A DNA stretch of 5,844 nucleotides. It comes from Methylocystaceae bacterium. Lineage in GTDB: Bacteria > Pseudomonadota > Alphaproteobacteria > Rhizobiales > Beijerinckiaceae. The notes below the pieces were generated by a model, which saw only the letters and a list, made by a program, of their open reading frames with translations, had not been told where the DNA came from and ran no database searches. The translations under genes and the position numbers were made by a program. Position 1 is the first letter of the stretch; every line of letters begins with the position of its first letter. Shown here piece by piece: positions 1-5,115 of the stretch. The DNA lies in contig PLZT01000406.1 of NCBI GenBank assembly GCA_003152255.1, positions 1 to 5,844 of the forward strand, written 5' to 3'.

Positions 1-198
1 TTGTCCTATTCCGCTTACCTGGTCCATCTCCCGCTTTTGTGGGGCGTCCACGCCGCTCTTGAGGGCTTGGCGCCCGCAGCCGTGTCGACGACGGCGGCGC
101 TGGCGGCTGTCGCTGTTGCGACCATAGGGTTCGACCGCTGGGTGACGCGCCCGGCGGCGGCTTTCGCGCGGCGGGTGTCGGAAACGGCGCTCGTATAA
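1..198 (+). CDS. Acyltransferase family 3 (OafA/YrhL-like), C-terminal fragment
   Basis: This is the last 65 codons of an integral membrane O-acyltransferase; the 5' part lies outside the window, so the TTG at base 1 is probably an internal Leu codon. The peptide opens with SYSAYLVHLPLL, which matches the conserved final-helix motif (S-Y-S-x-Y-L-x-H) of acyltransferase_3 proteins. A second hydrophobic helix follows at about residues 24-44 (Ala/Val-rich), then a short basic cytoplasmic tail (RWVTRPAAAFARRV), as expected at the C-terminus of these roughly 350-400-aa, 10-helix proteins. Members transfer acetyl or other acyl groups to surface sugars or lipids. The substrate cannot be inferred from this fragment. 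It ends at TAA 196-198. Family assignment rests on the motif and hydrophobicity only. Confidence 0.72.
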   Translation: MSYSAYLVHLPLLWGVHAALEGLAPAAVSTTAALAAVAVATIGFDRWVTRPAAAFARRVSETALV

Positions 199-199
199 T
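194..199 (+). promoter_or_regulatory. Perfect TATAAT hexamer, possible -10 box
   Basis: TATAAT overlaps the stop codon of the acyltransferase gene and faces the small gene at 377. No convincing TTGACA-like -35 lies 16-18 bp upstream (that stretch is GCGGGT-like), so this is only a weak promoter candidate. It would leave a leader of roughly 170 nt. Confidence 0.2.
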
Positions 200-305
200 A
201 TATTGTCGAAATCGCGGGAGCGGCGGCAGGCGCGGCGACGCCATAAAGACACAAAAGTTCATTGATGCGGCGCGACGCGGAGAATGGTACGTTGCCGCCC
301 TGAGC

Positions 306-320
306 GCTATCAATGATAGC
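306..320. repeat. 15-bp palindrome, possible operator
   Basis: GCTATCA-A-TGATAGC is a perfect inverted repeat of 7-bp arms around one central base. It lies 57 bp upstream of the GTG start of the 90-aa gene. Size and position suit a dimeric repressor site or a small RNA hairpin, but no regulator for it is visible in the window. Confidence 0.4.
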
Positions 321-364
321 CCGGCCATCGCCGTCGAGCTGATTCGCTAGTCTGCTGCATATTT

Positions 365-370
365 GGAGGA
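365..370 (+). promoter_or_regulatory. Strong Shine-Dalgarno fixing the GTG start at 377
   Basis: GGAGGA with a 6-nt spacer to GTG. It decides the start, because no ATG lies near the 5' end of this reading frame. Confidence 0.75.
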
Positions 371-376
371 TAGGCC

Positions 377-649
377 GTGACAATTTCAAACGTTCAACGC
401 CGCATTTTGCTTACCGACATTGAGCGACCACAGGAGCCGCTGGATGTCGAGCTTTTGGAGCTCACGGCAACGGACTTGAAGGTGAAAGTAGCGAACACGG
501 AAGTTCTCTTCCGTTTACGCAAGCGCGAGATGGGGATGATGTTCGAGGGTTCGCTTGGCGCTCGGAGTTTCGAATTCGATGCGCAGCCTCTGGTGAAGCC
601 GGCGGCGAAAGCCACGAAGGCCACGCCGGCGGCAAACTTGACTAAATGA
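377..649 (+). CDS. Small hypothetical protein, 90 aa, beta-rich with Ala/Lys tail
   Basis: I do not recognise this protein. A GTG start is preceded by a strong ribosome-binding site, GGAGGA at 365-370 with 6-nt spacing, which is the best evidence that the gene is real. Residues 1-72 alternate hydrophobic and polar residues, as in a small beta-sheet domain (RRILLTDIE, LDVELLEL, DLKVKVANTEVLFRL, SFEFDAQPL). Residues 74-90 are an Ala/Lys/Thr-rich, probably disordered basic tail. There is no signal peptide, membrane segment or Cys residue, so it is probably cytoplasmic. It converges on the ssb gene, 66 bp away, across a GC-rich hairpin. The basic disordered tail resembles the one on the neighbouring SSB, and nucleic-acid binding is a speculation from that alone. 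Confidence 0.72.
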   Translation: MTISNVQRRILLTDIERPQEPLDVELLELTATDLKVKVANTEVLFRLRKREMGMMFEGSLGARSFEFDAQPLVKPAAKATKATPAANLTK

Positions 650-686
650 GCGCAAGCGCCTCTATCCTGATACGAGAGTTTGGGGA

Positions 687-708
687 GGGGCGGCCTCGGC
701 GCCGCCCC
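687..708. terminator. GC-rich hairpin between convergent genes
   Basis: GGGGCGGC (687-694) pairs perfectly with GCCGCCCC (701-708) across the 6-nt loop CTCGGC. It lies 37 bp past the stop of the 90-aa gene and 7 bp past the stop of ssb on the other strand. It is therefore well placed as a bidirectional terminator. No T-tract follows on either strand, so it is not a textbook intrinsic terminator. Confidence 0.5.
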
Positions 709-715
709 GCTCGGG

Positions 716-1093
716 TCACTTCCGGATGCGCGCGGGCTTCTTCGCGGACTTGGGCTGCGCGGAAGCCTCAATCGCCTTCTCGTTTTTCGGCACGAGAATT
801 GAGAAGTCCTCCGCGATCAAGTCGACCGTGTAAACCTTCTCGCCGTTGCGCTCGAAACTGTTCTGCTTCATGCGACCCCGGACCAGAACCAGGTCGCCGC
901 CCTTGGCGTATTTCGTCGCGTAGCTGCGAACCGCCTCCAAGAAGATCGAAACTTCATTCCAGTGCGGATTCTCCCGAGTCTCGGTGTCCTTCTTGGTCGG
1001 ATAATTCGCGCAAACCGTGACGTTCACCTTGCCGTCGAATTGCTTGATCTTGCCGACGCGGCCGAGGATCTGAAATTCAGCGAAGTTCTTCAT
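716..1093 (-). CDS. ssb: Single-stranded DNA-binding protein (accessory SSB), 125 aa
   Basis: This OB-fold protein coats single-stranded DNA during replication, recombination or repair. Residues 1-101 form the OB domain: MKNFAEFQILGRVGKI opens it, VNVTVCANYPTKK is an inner strand, and NPHWNEVSIF carries the conserved Trp45 region. YAKGGDLVLVRGRMKQNSF and the VYTVDLIAEDF strand complete it. The start is ATG at 1093, with GGAG at 1102-1105 and 8-nt spacing. At 125 aa it is shorter than most housekeeping SSBs (about 160-180 aa). The tail (102-125) is Lys/Arg/Ala-rich and ends in ARIRK, without the acidic DDDIPF-type tip that recruits SSB partner proteins. This pattern is common in plasmid-, integrative-element- or phage-type SSBs, so it is probably an accessory copy. 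An essential chromosomal ssb is expected elsewhere. Confidence 0.92.
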   Translation of the reverse strand: MKNFAEFQILGRVGKIKQFDGKVNVTVCANYPTKKDTETRENPHWNEVSIFLEAVRSYATKYAKGGDLVLVRGRMKQNSFERNGEKVYTVDLIAEDFSILVPKNEKAIEASAQPKSAKKPARIRK

Positions 1094-1111
1094 CTTGTGC
1101 GCTCCATCATT

Positions 1112-1124
1112 GGGGCGGTGCCCC
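1112..1124. repeat. Hairpin upstream of ssb
   Basis: GGGGC-GGT-GCCCC: perfect 5-bp arms and a 3-nt loop, 18 bp upstream of the ssb start and just beyond its ribosome-binding site. In the ssb leader RNA it could affect translation, but that is inference. Confidence 0.35.
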
Positions 1125-1174
1125 GTTTACGATGGCTTTCCGTGATGAGCGCCATAGGACGCGATGGAACCGAA

Positions 1175-1190
1175 GCGCCGTAGGCGGCGC
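1175..1190. repeat. 6-bp-stem hairpin
   Basis: GCGCCG-TAGG-CGGCGC: perfect arms around a 4-nt loop. It is one of several hairpins crowded into 1112-1282. Confidence 0.35.
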
Positions 1191-1218
1191 GAGGCCAAAG
1201 CGCAGCGGCGGACCCCGA

Positions 1219-1282
1219 GCGGCGGCAATTTTGTCTTTCGCGAGGCATTGGCGCGCAGCGCCAAGGGGAAAATTGCCGCCGC
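1219..1282. repeat. Nested inverted repeat: 14-bp outer arms and inner hairpin
   Basis: The outer arms GCGGCGGCAATTTT (1219-1232) and AAAATTGCCGCCGC (1269-1282) are perfect reverse complements 36 bp apart. Inside the spacer TTGGCGC (1248-1254) pairs with GCGCCAA (1258-1264) across the 3-nt loop GCA. A transcript from either strand could fold into a long two-part stem. It could be a repetitive-extragenic-type element, a small structured RNA, or the remains of an element end. Nothing adjacent identifies which. Confidence 0.55.
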
Positions 1283-1335
1283 GACGGGTTTCTATCGTGG
1301 CCGGTGCTCATAGGAAAAAGAGCCATGCAGACGGG

Positions 1336-1758
1336 TCATCGCTTTTCCAGTGCTCCGAGCACGGGTGCTGGACGAAGCAATTTCAATCCGCCCCCGTCGC
1401 CGGAAATAAGACGTGCGGCAAAAGCGAGCTGGTCGTCACGTGCGAAACCAACCCCCCACAAGAGCGAACCGCGCGGCACAAAAATCGCCACGGAATCCTT
1501 GGCTCGATCTCGTCCAGCGTTCGCGCGCAAGAAATTGCAAAACGGCAAGGCTGGCGATCTGGTTTCGGGGCGCCAACGCGAAAAGATCGGCGACGCAATA
1601 GGCGCGGGTCCAGGGTCACGGGCCGGTCGTCGATCAGGCTCATTTCGAATCGAAGAGCATGACGTGGCGGGCTCGGCAATCTGCACCAGCGTGTTCAACA
1701 GCTCGCGCGCGGAGCGCGCTAATCGCTCAAGGCGCGTCGCGAACGGGAGTTGGGCCAG
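1336..1758 (-). pseudogene. Possible decayed gene, unidentified
   Basis: Protein-like segments on the minus strand sit in different frames. In one frame there are ERLARSARELLNTLVQIAEP (about 1730-1667) and later DSVAIFVPRGSLLWGVGF and ARDDQLAFAARLISGDGGG before a stop at 1336-1338. In a second there is MSLIDDRPVTLDPRLL (about 1640-1595). In a third there is YCVADLFALAPRNQIASL (about 1600-1545). Joining them needs several frameshifts, and stops interrupt each frame (for example TGA at 1759-1761). The alternative is chance open frames in GC-rich DNA, which I cannot exclude. I recognise no family. Confidence 0.25.
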
Positions 1759-1893
1759 TCACATCTCTGCTTTTGACCTCGAGCCGCCGTTCGATGGACA
1801 AGCCGAAAGGGCGAGCGGCAGCCCTATGAAGGAAGGCAAGCCTCAGGGCCAAGCCGTGTTTTCATGAACATGGAGGACTGCCTTCCAACGTCC

Positions 1894-1913
1894 GCCGTGG
1901 ATCCATCCACGGC
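1894..1913. terminator. Inverted repeat downstream of the esterase gene
   Basis: GCCGTGGAT-CC-ATCCACGGC has perfect 9-bp arms around 2 bases, and as RNA would form a 7-bp stem with a 6-nt ATCCAT loop. It starts 18 bp after the esterase stop, the usual place for a terminator. The minus-strand RNA has no U-run after it, so it may instead protect the 3' end. Confidence 0.4.
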
Positions 1914-1931
1914 AAATTAACTCTGCGAGAG

Positions 1932-3191
1932 CTAAGCCCGGCCTCCCTCAAAGAAACGCAGCATTTCACGTGAAGCGTCGGGCCCTCTCTGATCAGTGTA
2001 TGAACCGTCGCGGCTGCCCCCAGACCAAGCATGGCCCAGTCCCTCGATGGCCCAGTGTTCCGCGTGGGGAACGCCATTCGCGTCGGCGATCACGCGGCGC
2101 GTGTAGGCGCGGCCGCCCATAGAGCCGTCATGTTGCGTCTCCTGTAAGGGGTGGGCGAGGCCGGCGCGAGCCTCGGCAAGGATCGTTTCAGCGTTCGACG
2201 GGTGTACCGTTTGATCCGACGCGCCATGAAAAATAATGGTGCGAACATGGTCATTCGCCCTGTTGCGACGACTCTTCCTTGCTCCCGGCGCCGCTGAACC
2301 CGGTCCGCCGCGCATGGCGGCGAATGCCGAAACCACGTCGGTGGCGGACCCATGAGCGAGACCCGAGTGAATGCCCGTCGCGGCGTAAAGCTCGGGATAG
2401 GTGACGCTCATGATCGCAGCCATGGCGCCTCCGGCTGAAAGGCCCGCCACATAGACCCGCTTGGCGTCGATATTGAAATCCGCCATTATCGTGCGCGTAA
2501 TCCCCGCGATAATGCTGGGTTCCCCCGCATCGCGCATCTGGTCCTTGATATTGAACCAATTCCAGCATCCCGACTGATTGGCGTGAATCGGCTGCCACGG
2601 ATAGGCGACGATGAAGCCGTGCTCTTCGGAGAGCCGGTTCATGCCAGTCCCCACCGCGAAATCGTCGGGGTTCTGAGTGCAGCCGTGGAGCATGATAACC
2701 AAAGGAAGCGTCCGGCCTTCCGCGTGGCTGGGGACGTAGACCTTGTAGTCTCTGGAACCGGCCTCGCAGGTGAAGGTTCGAGTGAGATAAGCCGCCTCTT
2801 GCGGAACTAACACCAACGGCGCGTTGCGCGATTTCGCGAACGGCGCGGGGCCGTGACCGAAGCTCGGAAGATTGGCTTGACGCAACAGCGTCAAGACTTC
2901 TCCCAACGGCCTTCTCATGCGCGTGCTGGGAGTTTGTTCGGCGGTCGAATCCCGCGAGCGAGACCTTTCAATCCCCGCATCCTGTCGGGGCTGTTCGAAC
3001 GCATCCGCGCTCTCGGCGCCATTAGTTGGCGGCGTGATCAATCGAGGGCTTTCGGGCGTCTGTTGGTCCGGCGAAACGTCGTGCGCTCGTCCCGATAGGG
3101 CGCGCTGGATAACCCGCGTCGCCTCAATGACGCTTTGCGCGCGCGTGAGTTTCGTGGCGTGCCGCATGGCGGCGCCGAAGACCGTTTTCAT
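1932..3191 (-). CDS. PHB depolymerase family esterase, 419 aa
   Basis: This is an alpha/beta-hydrolase of the poly(3-hydroxybutyrate) depolymerase (esterase_PHB/LpqC-like) family, which hydrolyses polyhydroxyalkanoate or related esters. The catalytic domain spans about residues 140-419. The oxyanion segment is HGCTQN (169-174), the nucleophile Ser252 lies in GLSAGG, and the charge-relay residues are probably Asp326 (in FHGASDQTVH) and His387 (in GLGHAWSGG). A conserved GCWNWFN block is at 208-214. Residues 1-130 are a polar, low-complexity extension beginning MKTVFGAAMRHATKLTRAQ, with no signal peptide, so a cytoplasmic enzyme is likely. Secreted depolymerases of this fold normally carry a signal peptide and a substrate-binding domain; both are absent. 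ATG at 3191 is supported by GAGGA at 3199-3203 (7-nt spacing). It lies 36 bp downstream of a CopG-type regulator and is probably co-transcribed with it. The family is secure; PHB as the true substrate is inference. Confidence 0.93.
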   Translation of the reverse strand: MKTVFGAAMRHATKLTRAQSVIEATRVIQRALSGRAHDVSPDQQTPESPRLITPPTNGAESADAFEQPRQDAGIERSRSRDSTAEQTPSTRMRRPLGEVLTLLRQANLPSFGHGPAPFAKSRNAPLVLVPQEAAYLTRTFTCEAGSRDYKVYVPSHAEGRTLPLVIMLHGCTQNPDDFAVGTGMNRLSEEHGFIVAYPWQPIHANQSGCWNWFNIKDQMRDAGEPSIIAGITRTIMADFNIDAKRVYVAGLSAGGAMAAIMSVTYPELYAATGIHSGLAHGSATDVVSAFAAMRGGPGSAAPGARKSRRNRANDHVRTIIFHGASDQTVHPSNAETILAEARAGLAHPLQETQHDGSMGGRAYTRRVIADANGVPHAEHWAIEGLGHAWSGGSRDGSYTDQRGPDASREMLRFFEGGRA

Positions 3192-3220
3192 TCTTGCATC
3201 CTCATGGGAGAAACGATGCC

Positions 3221-3234
3221 CGGGTGATCACCCG
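3221..3234. repeat. 14-bp perfect palindrome across the regulator stop codon
   Basis: CGGGTGATCACCCG is fully self-complementary and includes the TGA of the ribbon-helix-helix gene (3228-3230). It lies in the 36-bp gap before the esterase gene and is flanked by direct copies of CGATGC (3214-3219 and 3233-3238, the second overlapping the palindrome edge). It could be an operator, or a small hairpin that tunes esterase expression within the operon. Confidence 0.5.
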
Positions 3235-3647
3235 ATGCGATCAGAGAGCGCCGCCTTGACTGCTTTGCTGGCGTGGAGAGCGCCAAGGACGGTGATCGAT
3301 TCAATTGTCGAAAGCGCGAGTTCGGGCGTGACGTCTTCGGCGATTGTCGCAAGCCCGACGACCTGGATGCGCAACTTGCCGCCCGCGGCCTTCACCGCTT
3401 CCAACTCTTCGCGGCTATAGCGTCGCAACCCAAGTTCGAGTGTGTGCCTCACGATCGATTGCTTGACGGCGTCCGCGTGAGCGGCGAACTGGTTGCGGAT
3501 CGCCGTCCTGATGAAGTCGGTGCGATTGGAATAGAAGCCCTCGCGCACCAACAAATCGATATGGCCGAGGTCAACGAATCCGATGTTGATTGTGATTTTC
3601 TCGCTCTCGCCCGGCTTGTCGCGCAGTCGGTGTATTTCCCCAGCCAT
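3228..3647 (-). CDS. CopG-type ribbon-helix-helix transcriptional regulator, 139 aa
   Basis: This is a DNA-binding protein of the ribbon-helix-helix fold. From the chosen start, residues 17-24 (KITINIGF) form the DNA-contacting strand. Residues 26-37 (DLGHIDLLVREG) form helix A, and 41-58 (NRTDFIRTAIRNQF onward) form helix B with the typical turn G-F-Y-S-N-R between them. Residues about 65-139 are a mixed alpha/beta C-terminal domain (LELGLRRYSREELEAVKAAG, then LRIQVVGLATIAEDV), which may sense a ligand or mediate multimerisation. ATG 3647 is chosen because MAGEIHRLRDKPGE looks like the natural N-terminus and GGGG lies 6 nt upstream. ATGs at 3659 and 3665 are possible alternatives, and the frame stays open to 3731. 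It is immediately upstream of the esterase gene on the same strand, suggesting it controls its own operon. Its target and signal are unknown. Confidence 0.88.
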   Translation of the reverse strand: MAGEIHRLRDKPGESEKITINIGFVDLGHIDLLVREGFYSNRTDFIRTAIRNQFAAHADAVKQSIVRHTLELGLRRYSREELEAVKAAGGKLRIQVVGLATIAEDVTPELALSTIESITVLGALHASKAVKAALSDRIG

Positions 3648-3660
3648 CTTCCGCCCCATC

Positions 3661-3688
3661 ACCATCCAACCAGATGGTATATGGATGG
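3661..3688. promoter_or_regulatory. Overlapping inverted repeats, candidate operator of the regulator operon
   Basis: ACCATC (3661-3666) and GATGGT (3673-3678) form one inverted repeat. CCATCC (3662-3667) and GGATGG (3683-3688) form a second that shares its left arm. They cover the proposed -10 box and the likely transcription start of the regulator gene. Ribbon-helix-helix proteins commonly bind short repeated or inverted sites of this kind, so autorepression is a reasonable inference. Confidence 0.4.
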
Positions 3689-3705
3689 CGTATCGGGAAT
3701 TACAA
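3676..3705 (-). promoter_or_regulatory. Putative promoter of the regulator-esterase operon
   Basis: On the minus strand TTGTAA (bases 3705-3700) and TATACC (3681-3676) lie 18 bp apart, resembling a sigma-70 -35/-10 pair (4/6 and 4/6 matches). Transcription would start near 3669, leaving a leader of about 20 nt to the ATG at 3647. The more upstream ATGs would then have almost no leader, or lie inside the promoter. Confidence 0.35.
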
Positions 3706-3817
3706 TAGGTAAGTCGGCTCGGACAGGGCACCCGAAATCACGTGGCGGGTCTGATCCGCGCATTCGAAGTGAGGTTGAGCGCCCGTTAGCCGATTGGAGA
3801 TGGATTCCTTTTTAGCA

Positions 3818-3840
3818 GCGCCACCGGCGCACTCTGCGCC
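3818..3840. repeat. Two mutually exclusive hairpins after the lipoprotein hydrolase gene
   Basis: GCGCC (3818-3822) can pair with GGCGC (3826-3830). Alternatively GGCGCA (3826-3831) can pair with TGCGCC (3835-3840) across CTC. The shared central arm allows only one at a time. The site is about 40 bp past the stop of the minus-strand hydrolase gene, so a terminator role is possible. On the minus strand the following bases run into AAAAA rather than U's, so it is not a classical one. Confidence 0.35.
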
Positions 3841-3879
3841 ACGTTGCCAGCCGGCTGAGTGCCCGCTACGCGGTGACGC

Positions 3880-5070
3880 TCACTTCGCCGCGAGCGGCGG
3901 AAGCGCCTGGCTTTCGACCTTTTGGCTCGGCGAAGGTGGCGGCGTGGGCGCCACCCTCGTCTCGCCGCCGCGAAAATCGGGATTAGCTGTTTCTCCCGAG
4001 TCCGCAGGGCGCGGGAGCGTCAATTGAGCGCCGATGAGGCGCACCACGTCCGGCGCTTCCGCAAAGGCGCCGTGGCCGACGAAATCGGTCGAAAAGGACG
4101 AAATATCGTGGACGGTTACCCCAAGCCGATCGAGTTCGGCCTTGTCCCTAGGGTTTGTCGGGTCCATGGCCCCGAGGCGCCGGCGGTCGCCGGCGATGCG
4201 TGACGACAGCGACAGCGCGCGGTCGTTGTTCGCCACGAAAATCGATACATGCCTCGGATCGAGCCGCGCGACCTGCCGTTCGAACACGTTGAGGTCGATG
4301 TCGGGCGCGGCCAGCATGACCTCGCCGAGCTTTCCGTCGAGATCGGGGTGGCCGGAAATGGAAATGGAGCGCAACGCCTCCATGGTCAGCCAGGAGCCCA
4401 TGGAGTGCGCCAGAATATGCACGCGGCCGACGCCTGGTGTATGCGAGAGATCGACAATCAGCTTTTCCAAGGCGTCGCGCGCGACAGTGGCGCTTTCCTT
4501 GTCGGATTCGTAGGCGAAAAGCTCGCCTTTCGAATTCCAGGCGAAGAGCGCGGGAACGCCGGTAAAACGCCCGTCCACGACGATCTGGGCGATGCGGAAG
4601 CGCGCCTCGTCCAGGCTGGTGTTGAAGCCGTGGACATAAAGCAGAATATCGCTGGAGACGCCGACGCGGCCGGACACATGCGCGGCGATTTCGCTTAAAA
4701 ACTCCCCCTCCTCCATCGAGCGATGCGACAGCAGGGCGAAGTGCCGCTTCGAATCGGGCCCGCCAAAACTCGCCCGCTCGATCGCGCCGACGCGATGGTT
4801 CGCGGGAACGCTGATCGACTCCAAAGAAAATCCCGGGTGGCCCTCGCTGTCCGCCCCGTCCTCGCCGCGCCTCATGGAGGCGATGAAGAGCTGCCCGCGT
4901 GCCGGCTCGCCGCCCGGGCCCAAAACATATGAGACGGCGTTGTTGGCATGGCCGTTGACCATGGTGATTCCGTCCGACACGCAGCCGCCAAGAGCGGGAG
5001 CAAGCGCGAGCGCCGCGAGACCTCGAAGGACGAGGGCGAGCGTCGGGTAGTTTTTGGCCAACGAGGACAA
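3880..5070 (-). CDS. DUF900-family alpha/beta hydrolase, predicted lipoprotein, 396 aa
   Basis: This is a serine hydrolase-like protein anchored in the envelope. Residues 8-29 are a hydrophobic signal segment ending in the lipobox ALGGC, so Cys30 should be lipidated and the mature protein tethered to a membrane. The DUF900 hydrolase core spans about 60-350. It contains LLYVHGFN (143-150), the ALFAWNSKGELFAYESDKESA strand-loop, and the nucleophile elbow HILAHSMGSW with Ser223. The acidic partner is probably Asp257 (AAPDIDL) or Asp283 (NNDRAL), and the likely catalytic His is His333 (VGHGAF). Residues 352-396 are a Pro/Ala-rich, probably disordered tail. The substrate is unknown for this family. 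The start is uncertain: TTG at 5070 has only a weak upstream GGGA, and no in-frame ATG or GTG lies between it and the upstream stop. It is separated from the regulator operon by about 220 bp and is probably its own transcription unit. Confidence 0.9.
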   Translation of the reverse strand: MSSLAKNYPTLALVLRGLAALALAPALGGCVSDGITMVNGHANNAVSYVLGPGGEPARGQLFIASMRRGEDGADSEGHPGFSLESISVPANHRVGAIERASFGGPDSKRHFALLSHRSMEEGEFLSEIAAHVSGRVGVSSDILLYVHGFNTSLDEARFRIAQIVVDGRFTGVPALFAWNSKGELFAYESDKESATVARDALEKLIVDLSHTPGVGRVHILAHSMGSWLTMEALRSISISGHPDLDGKLGEVMLAAPDIDLNVFERQVARLDPRHVSIFVANNDRALSLSSRIAGDRRRLGAMDPTNPRDKAELDRLGVTVHDISSFSTDFVGHGAFAEAPDVVRLIGAQLTLPRPADSGETANPDFRGGETRVAPTPPPSPSQKVESQALPPLAAK

Positions 5071-5100
5071 GATCAGGGCGTTTTCCCAGGAAGCGCGCTT

Positions 5101-5106
5101 CTTATA
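5101..5106 (-). promoter_or_regulatory. Possible -10 box for the lipoprotein hydrolase gene
   Basis: TATAAG on the minus strand lies 30 bp upstream of the TTG start. It matches the -10 consensus at 5 of 6 bases, but the expected -35 position is a poor match (CAACTC-like), so confidence is low. Confidence 0.22.
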
Positions 5107-5115
5107 AGCGGCAGG

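Larger units (their letters stand above)
1126..1931. other. 806-bp region without a convincing intact gene
   Basis: All frames here give open stretches rich in Ser, Arg and Pro with no recognisable domain, typical of chance reading frames in GC-rich DNA. What it does hold is a series of perfect inverted repeats (1175-1190, 1219-1282, 1894-1913) and, on the minus strand between about 1336 and 1758, protein-like segments spread over different frames that may be a decayed gene. No ribosome-binding site sits well before any candidate start. Confidence 0.55.

Noticed and set aside
15..389. Long open minus-strand frame opposite the acyltransferase end and the spacer
   Set aside because: It is antisense to the recognisable acyltransferase motif, and its peptide has Ala-rich low complexity with no domain.
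646..1020. Plus-strand open frame opposite ssb, starting at the stop of the 90-aa gene (ATGA overlap)
   Set aside because: The ATGA overlap looked like translational coupling, but the peptide is Ser/Arg/Pro-rich nonsense lying antisense to a clear SSB.
1090..1155. 21-codon minus-strand frame ending in an ATGA overlap with the ssb start
   Set aside because: It could be a coupled leader peptide, but it has no ribosome-binding site and no recognisable sequence; the overlap is likely chance.
1132..1867. Two long overlapping plus-strand open frames in the ssb-esterase gap
   Set aside because: Both peptides are Arg/Ser-rich without hydrophobic core patterns or motifs, have poor ribosome-binding sites, and resemble chance open frames in GC-rich DNA.
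2090..2598. Minus-strand alternative frames inside the esterase gene
   Set aside because: Shadows of the esterase frame, which carries the full catalytic motif set.
2853..3420. Plus-strand frames opposite the esterase N-terminus and the regulator
   Set aside because: Antisense to supported genes, with no domain or ribosome-binding site.
3273..3815. 180-codon plus-strand frame opposite the regulator
   Set aside because: Its open length comes from the codon bias of the regulator on the other strand; the peptide shows no motif.
3922..4932. Several plus-strand frames opposite the lipoprotein hydrolase
   Set aside because: Shadows; the opposite strand carries a clear lipobox and hydrolase motifs.
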